64,000 bases of DNA from Allochromatium humboldtianum (GTDB lineage: Bacteria; Pseudomonadota; Gammaproteobacteria; Chromatiales; Chromatiaceae), in assembly GCF_013385175.1 (NCBI RefSeq), contig NZ_JABZEO010000008.1, positions 62,001 through 126,000 on the forward strand, read 5' to 3'. Shown piece by piece: positions 56,481-64,000 of this stretch. The notes beneath the pieces were generated by a model. The model did not search any database, was not told the origin of the DNA, and worked only from the letters and a program-made list of their open reading frames with translations. Both the position numbers and the translations under genes were made by a program. Each line of letters starts with the position of its first letter. The stretch's first letter is position 1.

Positions 56481-56700
56481 AATGGATAACCTGTTGACAA
56501 TCCTGTGGATAACTTGTTGATAATGCGTGCACAAAAAATCAGAGCGTTTTCTATGCACATTTCACTCACAGGTTATCCACAAACGCATAAGGCTTTAAAT
56601 ATTTGATAAATATGGTCAAATCTGACTTATCCACTTATCCACAGGCCTTATAACTACTATCTTTATATCTATCTTATAGATAGTTATTGAGAGGACGCCG
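56481..56700. other. DnaA-box cluster with AT-rich segment (candidate oriC or DnaA-regulated region)
   Basis: Three perfect DnaA boxes: TGTGGATAA (56504-56512), TTATCCACA (56573-56581) and TTATCCACA (56635-56643). One-mismatch boxes are at 56481 (AATGGATAA), 56551 (CTATGCACA) and 56627 (TTATCCACT). AT-rich stretches TTTAAATATTTGATAAATAT and CTTTATATCTATCTTATAG could serve as an unwinding element; the latter lies within an ATAACTA/TAGTTAT inverted repeat (56650-56687). The region is divergent between hemE and uvrD, in an otherwise GC-rich genome. The remaining gap sequence (56332-56480) shows nothing else. Confidence 0.65.
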
Positions 56701-56715
56701 GTTTAAAATCGCCCG

Positions 56716-58899
56716 ATGGACGTTTCCCCCCTGCTCGACTCACTCAACGCGGCGCAACGCGAAGCCGTTTCCGCCGATCCGGGTCATCTGCTGATCCTTG
56801 CCGGTGCCGGATCGGGCAAGACGCGCGTGCTCGTTCATCGCATCGCCTGGCTGCTTCAGGTCCAACAGGTTCAGCCCTGGTCGATCCTGGCCGTCACCTT
56901 CACCAACAAGGCCGCGCGCGAGATGCGCGGTCGACTCGACGAGATGCTCGGCACTCCGGTCGGCGGCATGTGGGTCGGTACCTTCCATGGTCTGGCTCAT
57001 CGCTTTTTGCGCGCGCACTGGCAGGACGCGGGTCTGCCCCAGCAGTTCCAGATCCTCGACTCGGACGATCAGCTTCGGCTCATCAAGCGGCTGCTCAAGG
57101 AGATGCAGATCGACGAGGCTCGCTGGCCGCCGCGTCAGATCCAGGGCTTCATCAATCGCCAGAAGGACGAGGGACTGCGTCCGCATCACCTGTCCGAGAC
57201 CGGCGACTTCGTTCAGGACAGGATGATCGCGGTCTATCGCGAATACGAGGCCGCGCGCATTCGCAGCGGTTCGCTCGACTTCGCCGATTTGCTGCTGTGC
57301 ACGCTGGAGCTGCTGCGTGAGCGGCCGGACATCCTCGGTCATTATCAGCGACGCTTCGCGCATATCCTGGTCGACGAGTTCCAGGACACCAATGCCATCC
57401 AGTACGCCTGGCTGCGTCTGCTCGCCGGTAGTGACAATCATCTGTTCGCTGTCGGCGACGATGATCAGTCCATCTACGGCTGGCGCGGAGCCAAGGTCGA
57501 AAACATCCAGTCGTTCCAAAAGGACTACCCGACGACCCGGACCATCCGGCTGGAGCAAAACTATCGCTCGACGGGCACCATCCTGGCCGCCGCCAATGCG
57601 TTGATCGCCAACAACCCCACGCGACTGGGCAAGAACCTCTGGACCCAGGACGGCGCCGGTGAGCCGATCCGCCGCTATACGGCCTTCAACGAGGTCGACG
57701 AGGCGCGCTTCGTCATCGAACGCATCCGCCGCTTCGTCGACGAGGGTCATCGGCGCGATGAATGCGCCATCCTCTATCGCACCACGGCCCAGTCGCGGCT
57801 GTTCGAGGAAGCGCTGCTCCAGGCCGGCATTCCCTATCGGGTCTATGGCGGACTGCGCTTCTTCGAGCGCGCCGAGATCCGCGATGCACTGGCCTATCTG
57901 CGTCTGATCGCCAATCCGAACGACGATGCCTCGTTCGAGCGCGTGGTGAATCTGCCCACGCGCGGCATCGGCGAGCGCACGGTCGAGCTGGTGCGCGAGC
58001 AGGCACGTGCGGCCCGCGTCTCGCTGTGGCGTGCGGCGCGTGAACTCAGTGCAAGCGGAGCGCTCAGCCCACGGGCGAGCAATGCGCTACGGGGTTTCCT
58101 CGACCTGATCGAGAGCCAGCGTGATGCGAGTGAGGATCGCGCACTCAGCGAAATCGCTGACCGCGTGATCGAAGTGACCAGACTGATCGAGCACTTCAAG
58201 AACAGCAAGGACGGCAAGGGACAGGATCGGATCGAGAACCTGGAGCAGCTTATCGAGACCGTCAGCCGGTTCGAGCAGGATCTGCCCGACGAGGAAGGTG
58301 ATCCGCTCGGCGCCTTCCTGGCCCATGCCGCGCTGGAGGCGGGTGAAGCCGAAGCCGATCCGTTCGAGGACAGCGTGCAGCTCATGACGCTGCACAGCGC
58401 CAAGGGACTGGAGTTTCCGCTGGTGTTCCTGGCCGGACTGGAGGAAGGGCTGTTTCCGCACAGTCTCTCGGCCGACGATCCGGCACGCCTGGAGGAAGAG
58501 CGGCGGCTGTGCTATGTCGGCATGACGCGCGCCATGCGCCAGCTCTATCTCACCCAGGCTGAGAGTCGGCGGCTCTATGGACGTGAGGAGTATCCGGCGC
58601 CGTCGCGCTTCCTGCGCGAGATCCCGGCCGAATTGATCGAGGAAGTCCGCGGTGGCGGTGTCGCCCGACCGGCGTTTGCGCCGAAATCCGCTACCAGTAG
58701 TCCGGTCAAGCATTCAGCCGGCGCCCAGGCGCCCGAAGGCTACCGGCTCGGCCAGCGCGTGCGTCATCCCAAGTTCGGCGAGGGCGTGGTGCTCAACAGC
58801 GAGGGGCGCGGCGCTCAGGCACGCATCCAGATCGACTTCAAGGGCAGCGTCGGGGCCAAATGGCTGGTGCTGACCTATGCGCGGCTGGAAGCCGTTTAG
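56716..58899 (+). CDS. uvrD: DNA helicase II UvrD
   Basis: A 727-residue superfamily 1 3'-5' helicase for nucleotide excision and mismatch repair. Walker A AGAGSGKT (Lys35), motif Ia TFTNKAAREM, motif II VDEFQDTN, motif III GDDDQSIYGWRGA, motif IV QNYRST, motif V LMTLHSAKGLEFPLVFL, motif VI RRLCYVGMTRA. The C-terminal GYRLGQRVRHPKFGEGVVLN ... WLVLTYARLE is the RNA-polymerase-binding Tudor-like tail specific to UvrD/PcrA, which separates it from Rep. The start lies directly after the AT-rich DnaA-box region. Confidence 0.95.
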   Translation: MDVSPLLDSLNAAQREAVSADPGHLLILAGAGSGKTRVLVHRIAWLLQVQQVQPWSILAVTFTNKAAREMRGRLDEMLGTPVGGMWVGTFHGLAHRFLRAHWQDAGLPQQFQILDSDDQLRLIKRLLKEMQIDEARWPPRQIQGFINRQKDEGLRPHHLSETGDFVQDRMIAVYREYEAARIRSGSLDFADLLLCTLELLRERPDILGHYQRRFAHILVDEFQDTNAIQYAWLRLLAGSDNHLFAVGDDDQSIYGWRGAKVENIQSFQKDYPTTRTIRLEQNYRSTGTILAAANALIANNPTRLGKNLWTQDGAGEPIRRYTAFNEVDEARFVIERIRRFVDEGHRRDECAILYRTTAQSRLFEEALLQAGIPYRVYGGLRFFERAEIRDALAYLRLIANPNDDASFERVVNLPTRGIGERTVELVREQARAARVSLWRAARELSASGALSPRASNALRGFLDLIESQRDASEDRALSEIADRVIEVTRLIEHFKNSKDGKGQDRIENLEQLIETVSRFEQDLPDEEGDPLGAFLAHAALEAGEAEADPFEDSVQLMTLHSAKGLEFPLVFLAGLEEGLFPHSLSADDPARLEEERRLCYVGMTRAMRQLYLTQAESRRLYGREEYPAPSRFLREIPAELIEEVRGGGVARPAFAPKSATSSPVKHSAGAQAPEGYRLGQRVRHPKFGEGVVLNSEGRGAQARIQIDFKGSVGAKWLVLTYARLEAV

Positions 58900-58941
58900 A
58901 CGCGCTTGGACGCTTCAGAGATAGCCTTGGAGATCGCCCAC

Positions 58942-59376
58942 ATGCACAGCTACGAATCCGACATCATTGCCTGGGCCAACGAACAGGCCGGACTGTTGCG
59001 CGCCGGACGATTCGATCTGCTGGACATCGCACATATCGCCGAGGAGATCGAGGACGTGGGCAAGAGCGAACAACGCGAGTTGGCCAATCGTATGGCCATA
59101 CTGCTGAGCCATCTGCTCAAGTGGCGCTATCAGCCGGAGCGACGCGGCGCGAGTTGGGAAAGTACGATTCGCGAACAGCGGCGCGCCCTCGCCCGCCGTC
59201 TGCGCAAAACGCCCAGCCTCAAATCCTGTCTCGACGATCCGGATTGGTGGTCCGATGCCTGGCTGGATGCTCGCACCCTGGCGACCAATGAAACCGGTAT
59301 TGCGTTCGATCGCTTCCCATCCGATTGTCCCTGGACGAGCACCGAGGCGCTCGACGAGCACTGGCCATCCGAATAA
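58942..59376 (+). CDS. DUF29 family protein
   Basis: A 144-residue DUF29 protein: YESDIIAWANEQAGLLRAGRFDLLDIAHIAEEIEDVGKSEQ, then LLSHLLKWRYQPERRGASW and SWESTIREQR. The family is common in cyanobacteria and proteobacteria and its function is unknown. The start follows CTTGGAGATC. It sits between uvrD and the S1-domain gene on the same strand, with short gaps. Confidence 0.9.
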   Translation: MHSYESDIIAWANEQAGLLRAGRFDLLDIAHIAEEIEDVGKSEQRELANRMAILLSHLLKWRYQPERRGASWESTIREQRRALARRLRKTPSLKSCLDDPDWWSDAWLDARTLATNETGIAFDRFPSDCPWTSTEALDEHWPSE

Positions 59377-59446
59377 TCCGCGATCTCAAGCACGATCCGC
59401 CCTACAATAGTCCGTTTCATCCATCTCCCACGGCGTTCGTCCAACC

Positions 59447-60661
59447 ATGTCCGAGTCCGCAAGCTTCGAAGATCTGCTCAACGAGTTCGACCAGACCCAT
59501 CCACAGGCCCAGAAAGGCGAGCCGACCGTGGGTGACAAGGTCAGCGGCATCCTGATCGCGATCGGCGAGGAGTTCGCCTTCGTCGACCTGGGCGCCAAGT
59601 CCGAGGGTCGGCTTGATCTGGCCGCGATCCGCGACGCCGAGGGTCAGTTCAAGTACGCCGTCGGCGACACCGTCGAGACCCATGTCACCGGCAAGGACGA
59701 GGAGAGCGGGATGCTGCTGCTCGGCAGCCAGCACGGTCACAAGTACCATGGTCTCGACGAACTCGAACGCGCCTATCGTCAGGGCCTGCCGGTCCAGGGG
59801 CAGGTGACGGGCGCGGTCAAGGGCGGGTGCGAGGTCCAGGTCGCCGGTATCCGTGCCTTCTGCCCGGCCTCGCAGATCGATATCCGCTTCATCGAGGATC
59901 TGTCCGAATTCGTCGGCCAGAAGCTCGACTTCCGGATCACCAAGTTCGAGGGCGGACGTCGGCCCAATCTGGTGGTCTCGCGCCGTGCGCTGCTGGAAGA
60001 AGAACAGCGCATCAAGGCCGAGGAACTGCGCGCCCAGCTCAAGGAGGGCGCCGTCCTCACCGGCACCGTGACCTCGCTCAAGGACTATGGCGCCTTCGTC
60101 GACCTCGGCGGACTGGAAGGCATGATCCACATCAGCCAGCTCGCCTTCGGTCACGTCAAGCACCCGAAGGAGGTGTTGCAGCCCGGCCAGCAGGTCGAGG
60201 TCAGCGTGCTGCGCATCGAGCCAGCGACCGACGCCAAGAAGCGCGAGAAGATCGCGCTCTCCATCCGCGCCCTGAGCCGCGATCCCTGGCTCGATGCCAT
60301 CGAGCAGTTCCCAGCCGGCACGCGCATTCAGGGACGTGTCGCGCGCTTGCAGCCGTTCGGCGCCTTCATCGAGCTGGCGCCCGGTGTCGATGGTCTGGTC
60401 CATATCAGCGAACTGGGCGCCGGTCGGCGCGTCCAGCATCCGAGCGAGGTGCTCAAGGAAGGCGATGAGGTGACGGCGACCGTGCTCGGCGTGGATCTGG
60501 AGCGTCGGCGTATCAGTCTCTCGCTCGACGAGAGCCGCGAGGTCGATCCAACGGCCGCCGTGGTCGTCGCCGCCGCCAAACCGCCGGCGGCCAAGCCGGC
60601 CGAGAAGACCATGGGCAGCTTCGGCGCCCTGCTTCAGGAAAGCCTCAAAAAAGGGCGCTGA
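59447..60661 (+). CDS. S1 RNA-binding domain protein (four S1 repeats)
   Basis: A 404-residue protein with four S1 motifs near residues 24-90 (VGDKVSGILIAIGEEFAFVD), 112-180 (VQGQVTGAVKGGCEVQVAGI), 200-265 (GAVLTGTVTSLKDYGAFVDL) and 287-355 (GTRIQGRVARLQPFGAFIEL). It is shorter than ribosomal protein S1 (six repeats), so it is a paralogue and probably acts in RNA binding or translation control. The C-terminus is Ala/Lys-rich. Its gene precedes hemW with a 25-bp gap. Confidence 0.9.
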   Translation: MSESASFEDLLNEFDQTHPQAQKGEPTVGDKVSGILIAIGEEFAFVDLGAKSEGRLDLAAIRDAEGQFKYAVGDTVETHVTGKDEESGMLLLGSQHGHKYHGLDELERAYRQGLPVQGQVTGAVKGGCEVQVAGIRAFCPASQIDIRFIEDLSEFVGQKLDFRITKFEGGRRPNLVVSRRALLEEEQRIKAEELRAQLKEGAVLTGTVTSLKDYGAFVDLGGLEGMIHISQLAFGHVKHPKEVLQPGQQVEVSVLRIEPATDAKKREKIALSIRALSRDPWLDAIEQFPAGTRIQGRVARLQPFGAFIELAPGVDGLVHISELGAGRRVQHPSEVLKEGDEVTATVLGVDLERRRISLSLDESREVDPTAAVVVAAAKPPAAKPAEKTMGSFGALLQESLKKGR

Positions 60662-60686
60662 GCGGATCAGGCGAGCGCCATAGCCC

Positions 60687-61871
60687 GTGGATTCGTTCGA
60701 GCCTTCACAGCGACCGCCGGCGCTCTACGTCCATCTGCCCTGGTGCGTGCGCAAGTGTCCCTATTGCGATTTCAACTCGCATCCGGGCGGCCGGGAGGCG
60801 CCGCCGTTCGACGCCTATGTCGAACGGCTGCTGCTGGATCTCGACCTGGAGCTTCGCGAGCCGGCGGCGCGTCGTCCCATAGGCTCGATCTTCATCGGCG
60901 GCGGTACGCCGAGCCTGTTCCCAGGCGCGGCGATCCGTCGTCTGCTCGACGGCATCCGCGAGCGCGTCGAGCTGCTTCCGGACGCCGAGATCAGCCTTGA
61001 GGCCAATCCAGGTACGGTCGATGCCGCGCATTTCGCCGCCTATCGCGAGGCCGGCGTCGATCGGCTCTCGATCGGGGTGCAGAGCCTATCGGCAGGGCAT
61101 CTGGAACGACTCGGACGCATCCACACGCCCGCCGAGGCCAGCGAAGCGGTGCGCATCGCGCGCGCTCAGGGGTTCGACAACCTCAATCTGGACCTGATGT
61201 TCGGTCTGCCCGGTCAGACGCTGGAGACGGCGCGCGCAGACCTGGATGCACTGATCGCGCTGGAACCCGAGCACGTCTCCTACTATCAGCTCACCGTCGA
61301 AGCCGGCACCGCGTTCGGCGCCTGTCCGCCCGAACTGCCGGAAGCCGATCTCGTCGCCGAGATGGGCGTCGAGGGCGTCGAGTGTCTGGAGGCCGCCGGT
61401 TATGGACGCTACGAGATCTCGGCCTATGCGCGTCCCGGACGCCGGTGCCGGCACAATCTCAACTACTGGCGTTTCGGCGACTATCTGGGCATCGGCGCCG
61501 GAGCGCACGGCAAGCTGACCGAGCACCAGACGTCGGAATACGACTCCACGCCTTGGCGCATCCAGCGCACCGAAAAACCGGCTCGCCCGGACCGCTATCT
61601 GGAGGCCGATCCCCGCCGACCACTCGGAACGCGGCGCGTCCTGAGCGAATCGGATCTGGTGCTCGAATTCGCCCTGAACGCCTTTCGGCTCACCGATGGG
61701 TTCGAGACGGCGCTCTTCAGCGCGACCACCGGGCTGCCCTGGTCACGGATCGCACCCGAAATACAGGCCGCCGTGCGCGATGGGTTGCTCGATCTCAGCA
61801 GCGATCATCTCACCCCTACCCCACTCGGGCGTGATTTTCTCGACGATCTGGTCGCGCGGTTCGTCTCCTGA
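60687..61871 (+). CDS. hemW: Radical SAM heme chaperone HemW
   Basis: A 394-residue radical-SAM protein with the cluster motif CVRKCPYC (Cys20, Cys24, Cys27) and GGGTPSLF, SIGVQSLSAGHLERLGR and NLDLMFGLPGQT. HemW resembles coproporphyrinogen III oxidase HemN but lacks its N-terminal extension and acts in heme insertion. The start is GTG at 60687. Older annotations call it oxygen-independent coproporphyrinogen oxidase; the length and motif fit HemW better. Confidence 0.9.
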   Translation: MDSFEPSQRPPALYVHLPWCVRKCPYCDFNSHPGGREAPPFDAYVERLLLDLDLELREPAARRPIGSIFIGGGTPSLFPGAAIRRLLDGIRERVELLPDAEISLEANPGTVDAAHFAAYREAGVDRLSIGVQSLSAGHLERLGRIHTPAEASEAVRIARAQGFDNLNLDLMFGLPGQTLETARADLDALIALEPEHVSYYQLTVEAGTAFGACPPELPEADLVAEMGVEGVECLEAAGYGRYEISAYARPGRRCRHNLNYWRFGDYLGIGAGAHGKLTEHQTSEYDSTPWRIQRTEKPARPDRYLEADPRRPLGTRRVLSESDLVLEFALNAFRLTDGFETALFSATTGLPWSRIAPEIQAAVRDGLLDLSSDHLTPTPLGRDFLDDLVARFVS

Positions 61872-61972
61872 CCGATCGCGCATCGCTTGCAGTGATTGCG
61901 TGCCTGGATTCGAACTGGTAAATTGCCGCGTTTTACAAGAATTTTTACGCCCATGTGGGCCAAAGGGTCATC

Positions 61973-62173
61973 ATGAAAGAAGGAATCCACCCCGAATACC
62001 ATGACGTGAAGGTGGTCTGCAGCTGCGGCAACGAATTCACGACGCGCTCCACCAAGGGCAAGGAGATGCACGTGGAAGTCTGCTCCGCCTGCCATCCCTT
62101 CTATACCGGCAAGCAGAAGGTGCTCGACACCGCCGGTCGCGTCGACAAGTTCCGTCGCAAGTATTCCCGCTGA
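61973..62173 (+). CDS. rpmE: 50S ribosomal protein L31
   Basis: A 66-residue L31 with the zinc-binding cysteines CSC (near residue 16) and CSAC (near 37), the C+ type. [20 protein letters not shown] is characteristic. An ATG 18 nt upstream in the same frame is less likely. It stands alone between hemW and a malic enzyme gene. The hairpin at 62248 is the probable transcript end. Confidence 0.97.
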   Translation: MKEGIHPEYHDVKVVCSCGNEFTTRSTKGKEMHVEVCSACHPFYTGKQKVLDTAGRVDKFRRKYSR

Positions 62174-62247
62174 GATCCACGGGATTTGCCGGCACGGTCT
62201 TCCCGCGCATCGACCGTCCGGCTCGGATCCGAGATCGCCCTTCGCCG

Positions 62248-62283
62248 ACAGACGCCGCACCAGCTCCCTGGTTCGGCGTCTGT
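62248..62283 (+). terminator. Stem-loop after rpmE
   Basis: ACAGACGCCG (62248-62257) pairs perfectly with CGGCGTCTGT (62274-62283). Inside, ACCAG/CTGGT extends the stem to 15 bp with one mismatch and a CTCC loop. No T-run follows, so it is either an atypical terminator or a 3'-stabilising hairpin. Confidence 0.5.
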
Positions 62284-62530
62284 CCGTCTGCGCGTGAGAC
62301 TCCGTGGGAACCGCGCGCGCATTCATCATCGGGATCGCCCGCCTCTCGGGTGATTCGATATTGCCCCACTCTATCGATTCGGCGTCATCCATTTGACTCG
62401 CCGCCCGTGCGCGACGATCATGGCGACCTGTTCGTCCGCCCGCGCGCGCGTTCCGCCTTGTCACCCCAGCCTCATTGACTCGGAAGCTCGTCGACCCTGG
62501 GCGCCTTCCCCATCTCATGCGGAGACTATC
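62284..62530. other. Non-coding upstream region of the malic enzyme gene
   Basis: Part of a 357-bp gap between rpmE and the malic enzyme gene. The malic-enzyme frame stays open upstream to 62393, but I see no family similarity there. No promoter hexamers stand out. The segment ends in GCGGAGACTATC, the ribosome-binding site for the GTG start. Confidence 0.4.
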
Positions 62531-63790
62531 GTGACCGATTCGCAGAACAAGGCCCATCTGGATGCCGACATCAATCGCCAGGCGCTCGACTTCCACGCCC
62601 TGCCGCGACCGGGCAAGATCGGCACCGAGATCACCAAGCCGGCGGCGACCCAGCATGATCTCTCGCTGGCCTATACGCCGGGCGTGGCCGAACCGGTACG
62701 CCAGATCCACGCCGATCCGGATCTCGCCTACAGCTACACCAACAAAGGCAATCTGGTGGCGGTCATCACCGACGGCACCGCCGTGCTCGGTCTGGGCAAT
62801 GTCGGCGGACTGGCCGGCAAACCCGTGATGGAAGGCAAGGCGGTGCTCTTCAAGCGCTTCGCCGGCATCGATTGTTTCGACATCGAGGTCGACGCCGAGA
62901 GTCCGCAGGCCTTCATCGAGACCGTGGCGCGCATCGCTCCGACCTTCGGCGGCATCAATCTGGAAGACATCGCCGCCCCGCACTGCTTCGAGATCGAGCA
63001 GGCGCTCATCGAACAGCTCGACATCCCGGTCTTCCACGACGATCAGCACGGCACCGCCATCATCATCGCCGCCGGTCTGCTCAATGGGCTGGAGCTGCAA
63101 GGCAAGACGCTCGCCGACGCCCGCATCGTGGTGCTGGGCGCCGGCGCGGCCGGAATCGCCAGCGTGCGGTTGCTGCTGGCGCTCGGCGCGCAACGCAACA
63201 ACATCTTCTGCGTCGACCGTCAGGGCATCATCCATCTCGGGCGTCAGGATCTGAATCCCTACAAGTTCGGCGTAGCGGTCGAGACCGAGAAACGCACCCT
63301 GGCCGAGGCCATGGAGGGCGCGGACGTCTTCATCGGCGTCTCCGGGCCGGATCTGGTCGCGCCCGAGATGGTCGCCGCCATGGCGCCGCGTCCGATCGTC
63401 TTCGCCCTCTCCAATCCGGTGCCCGAGATCCGCCCGGCGGCGGCGCTGGCGGTGCGCGACGATCTGGTGATGGCTACCGGGCGTTCGGACTATCCGAACC
63501 AGATCAACAACGTGCTCGGCTTCCCCTTCATCTTCCGCGGCGCGCTCGACGTGCGGGCCTCGCGCATCAACGAGGCCATGCAGATCGCCGCCGTCGAGGC
63601 GTTGCGCGCGCTCGCCCGCGAACCCGTCCCGGCCGAGGTGTTGGAGGCCTATGGGCTGAAGGAACTGAGCTTCGGCCCGGATTACATCATTCCCAAGCCG
63701 TTCGACCCGCGCCTGCGCGAACGCGTACCGGCGGCGGTCGCGCGCGCGGCCATCGACAGCGGCGTTGCCCGACTTCCGGCCGACCACTGA
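62531..63790 (+). CDS. maeB: NAD(P)-dependent malic enzyme (short form)
   Basis: A 419-residue malic enzyme that oxidatively decarboxylates malate to pyruvate. Signatures: LAYTPGVAEPVRQIH, FKRFAGIDCFDIEVD, FHDDQHGTAIIIAAGLLN, nucleotide-binding VVLGAGAAGIASVRLLL, ATGRSDYPNQINNVLGFPF. GTG start follows GGAGACTATC. It lacks the C-terminal phosphotransacetylase domain of the long MaeB form. In this metabolic context it could supply NADPH and pyruvate for PHB synthesis, but cofactor preference cannot be read here. Confidence 0.92.
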   Translation: MTDSQNKAHLDADINRQALDFHALPRPGKIGTEITKPAATQHDLSLAYTPGVAEPVRQIHADPDLAYSYTNKGNLVAVITDGTAVLGLGNVGGLAGKPVMEGKAVLFKRFAGIDCFDIEVDAESPQAFIETVARIAPTFGGINLEDIAAPHCFEIEQALIEQLDIPVFHDDQHGTAIIIAAGLLNGLELQGKTLADARIVVLGAGAAGIASVRLLLALGAQRNNIFCVDRQGIIHLGRQDLNPYKFGVAVETEKRTLAEAMEGADVFIGVSGPDLVAPEMVAAMAPRPIVFALSNPVPEIRPAAALAVRDDLVMATGRSDYPNQINNVLGFPFIFRGALDVRASRINEAMQIAAVEALRALAREPVPAEVLEAYGLKELSFGPDYIIPKPFDPRLRERVPAAVARAAIDSGVARLPADH

Positions 63791-63895
63791 AATCGACCCG
63801 CCCGCAGGCGTCGATTCGGATCTATGGACCACTAACCGGCAGGGTTCGGCGCCCGACGCATGTCGGCGTCGAACGACTCGTCCAGGAGCGAGCCC

Positions 63896-64000
63896 ATGAC
63901 GAACGAAACCATCACCGTCACCAACAACGTCACCGGCGAGAGCCATGACTTCCCCTTGCGCCAAGGCACCCTAGGGCCGCCGGCGGTCGACATCTCCTCG
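63896..64000 (+). CDS. gltA: Citrate synthase, N-terminus (partial at window end)
   Basis: Only the first 35 codons are inside the window: MTNETITVTNNVTGESHDFP then LRQGTLGPPAVDISS. The GTLGPP-VDI block is the typical start of type I/II citrate synthase. A CCAGGAGCGAGCCC ribosome-binding site precedes the ATG. The catalytic residues lie outside. The upstream malic enzyme gene ends 106 bp before, in the same direction. Confidence 0.8.
   Translation, partial: MTNETITVTNNVTGESHDFPLRQGTLGPPAVDISS

Noticed and set aside
61908-61923. GGATTCGAACTGG, resembling a tRNA T-loop on the minus strand
   Set aside because: No matching acceptor, D or anticodon arms could be folded around it on either strand. 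It lies in the rpmE leader.

Overview
The window is GC-rich, densely coded bacterial DNA. It looks like a purple sulfur gammaproteobacterium of the Chromatiaceae, most probably Allochromatium vinosum or a close relative. The main reason is the class III polyhydroxyalkanoate (PHA) locus: divergent phaBPRA and phaEC, with a 355-residue PhaC carrying Cys149 and a 357-residue PhaE. This matches what I remember of the A. vinosum synthase. The bc1 complex genes and the housekeeping complement also fit. The assignment rests on memory and motif reading, not on a database search.

Layout. 1-2.7 kb: cytochrome b (partial), Rieske protein and a Nif3-like protein, all on the minus strand. 2.8-8.6 kb: PHA synthesis, with two palindromic TTGCA-type sites that are probably PhaR operators. 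8.6-11.4 kb: a zinc-ribbon protein translationally coupled to a degenerate receiver-GGDEF-EAL protein. 11.4-15 kb: TPP riboswitch, thiC, pip, dtd. 15-18.2 kb: citramalate synthase-like gene and thrC. 18.4-22 kb: DUF4212/sodium-solute symporter pair, a 48-residue membrane protein and a diguanylate cyclase.

22-40 kb is a mosaic accessory or defence island. It holds a WYL-domain regulator, a DUF2779 nuclease-McrB-McrC operon, a collapsed phosphoesterase gene, a Tat-signal protein with a DnaB-like fold and a broken Walker A, a WYL-GGDEF fusion, a duplicated-domain protein of unknown function, an AT-rich cassette encoding an exported PD-(D/E)XK nuclease-like protein and a membrane protein, several toxin-antitoxin loci (two with toxins that appear internally deleted), and an SH3-like/double-AAA+ ATPase pair. 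A 39-nt sequence, identical at 29 positions in all three copies, lies beside the WYL regulator and upstream of three separate operons in this island (DUF2779-McrBC, the duplicated-domain gene, the AAA+ pair). I read it as a shared WYL-controlled promoter/operator. It is the strongest sign in the window of a coordinated, undescribed system.

40-42.4 kb: a Cys-rich exported repeat protein, then the RtcB-family RNA ligase and release factor PrfH (ribosome repair). 42.4-56.3 kb: mnmG, a MoxR/DUF58/transglutaminase operon, Uma2 protein, hybrid histidine kinase, TtcA-like protein, phosphodiesterase, quinone reductase-like protein, GNAT-nitrilase fusion, a large inverted-repeat element, and hemE. 56.4-56.7 kb: an AT-rich segment packed with DnaA boxes, a candidate oriC or DnaA-controlled region. 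56.7-64 kb: uvrD, DUF29, an S1-domain protein, hemW, rpmE, malic enzyme and the start of citrate synthase.
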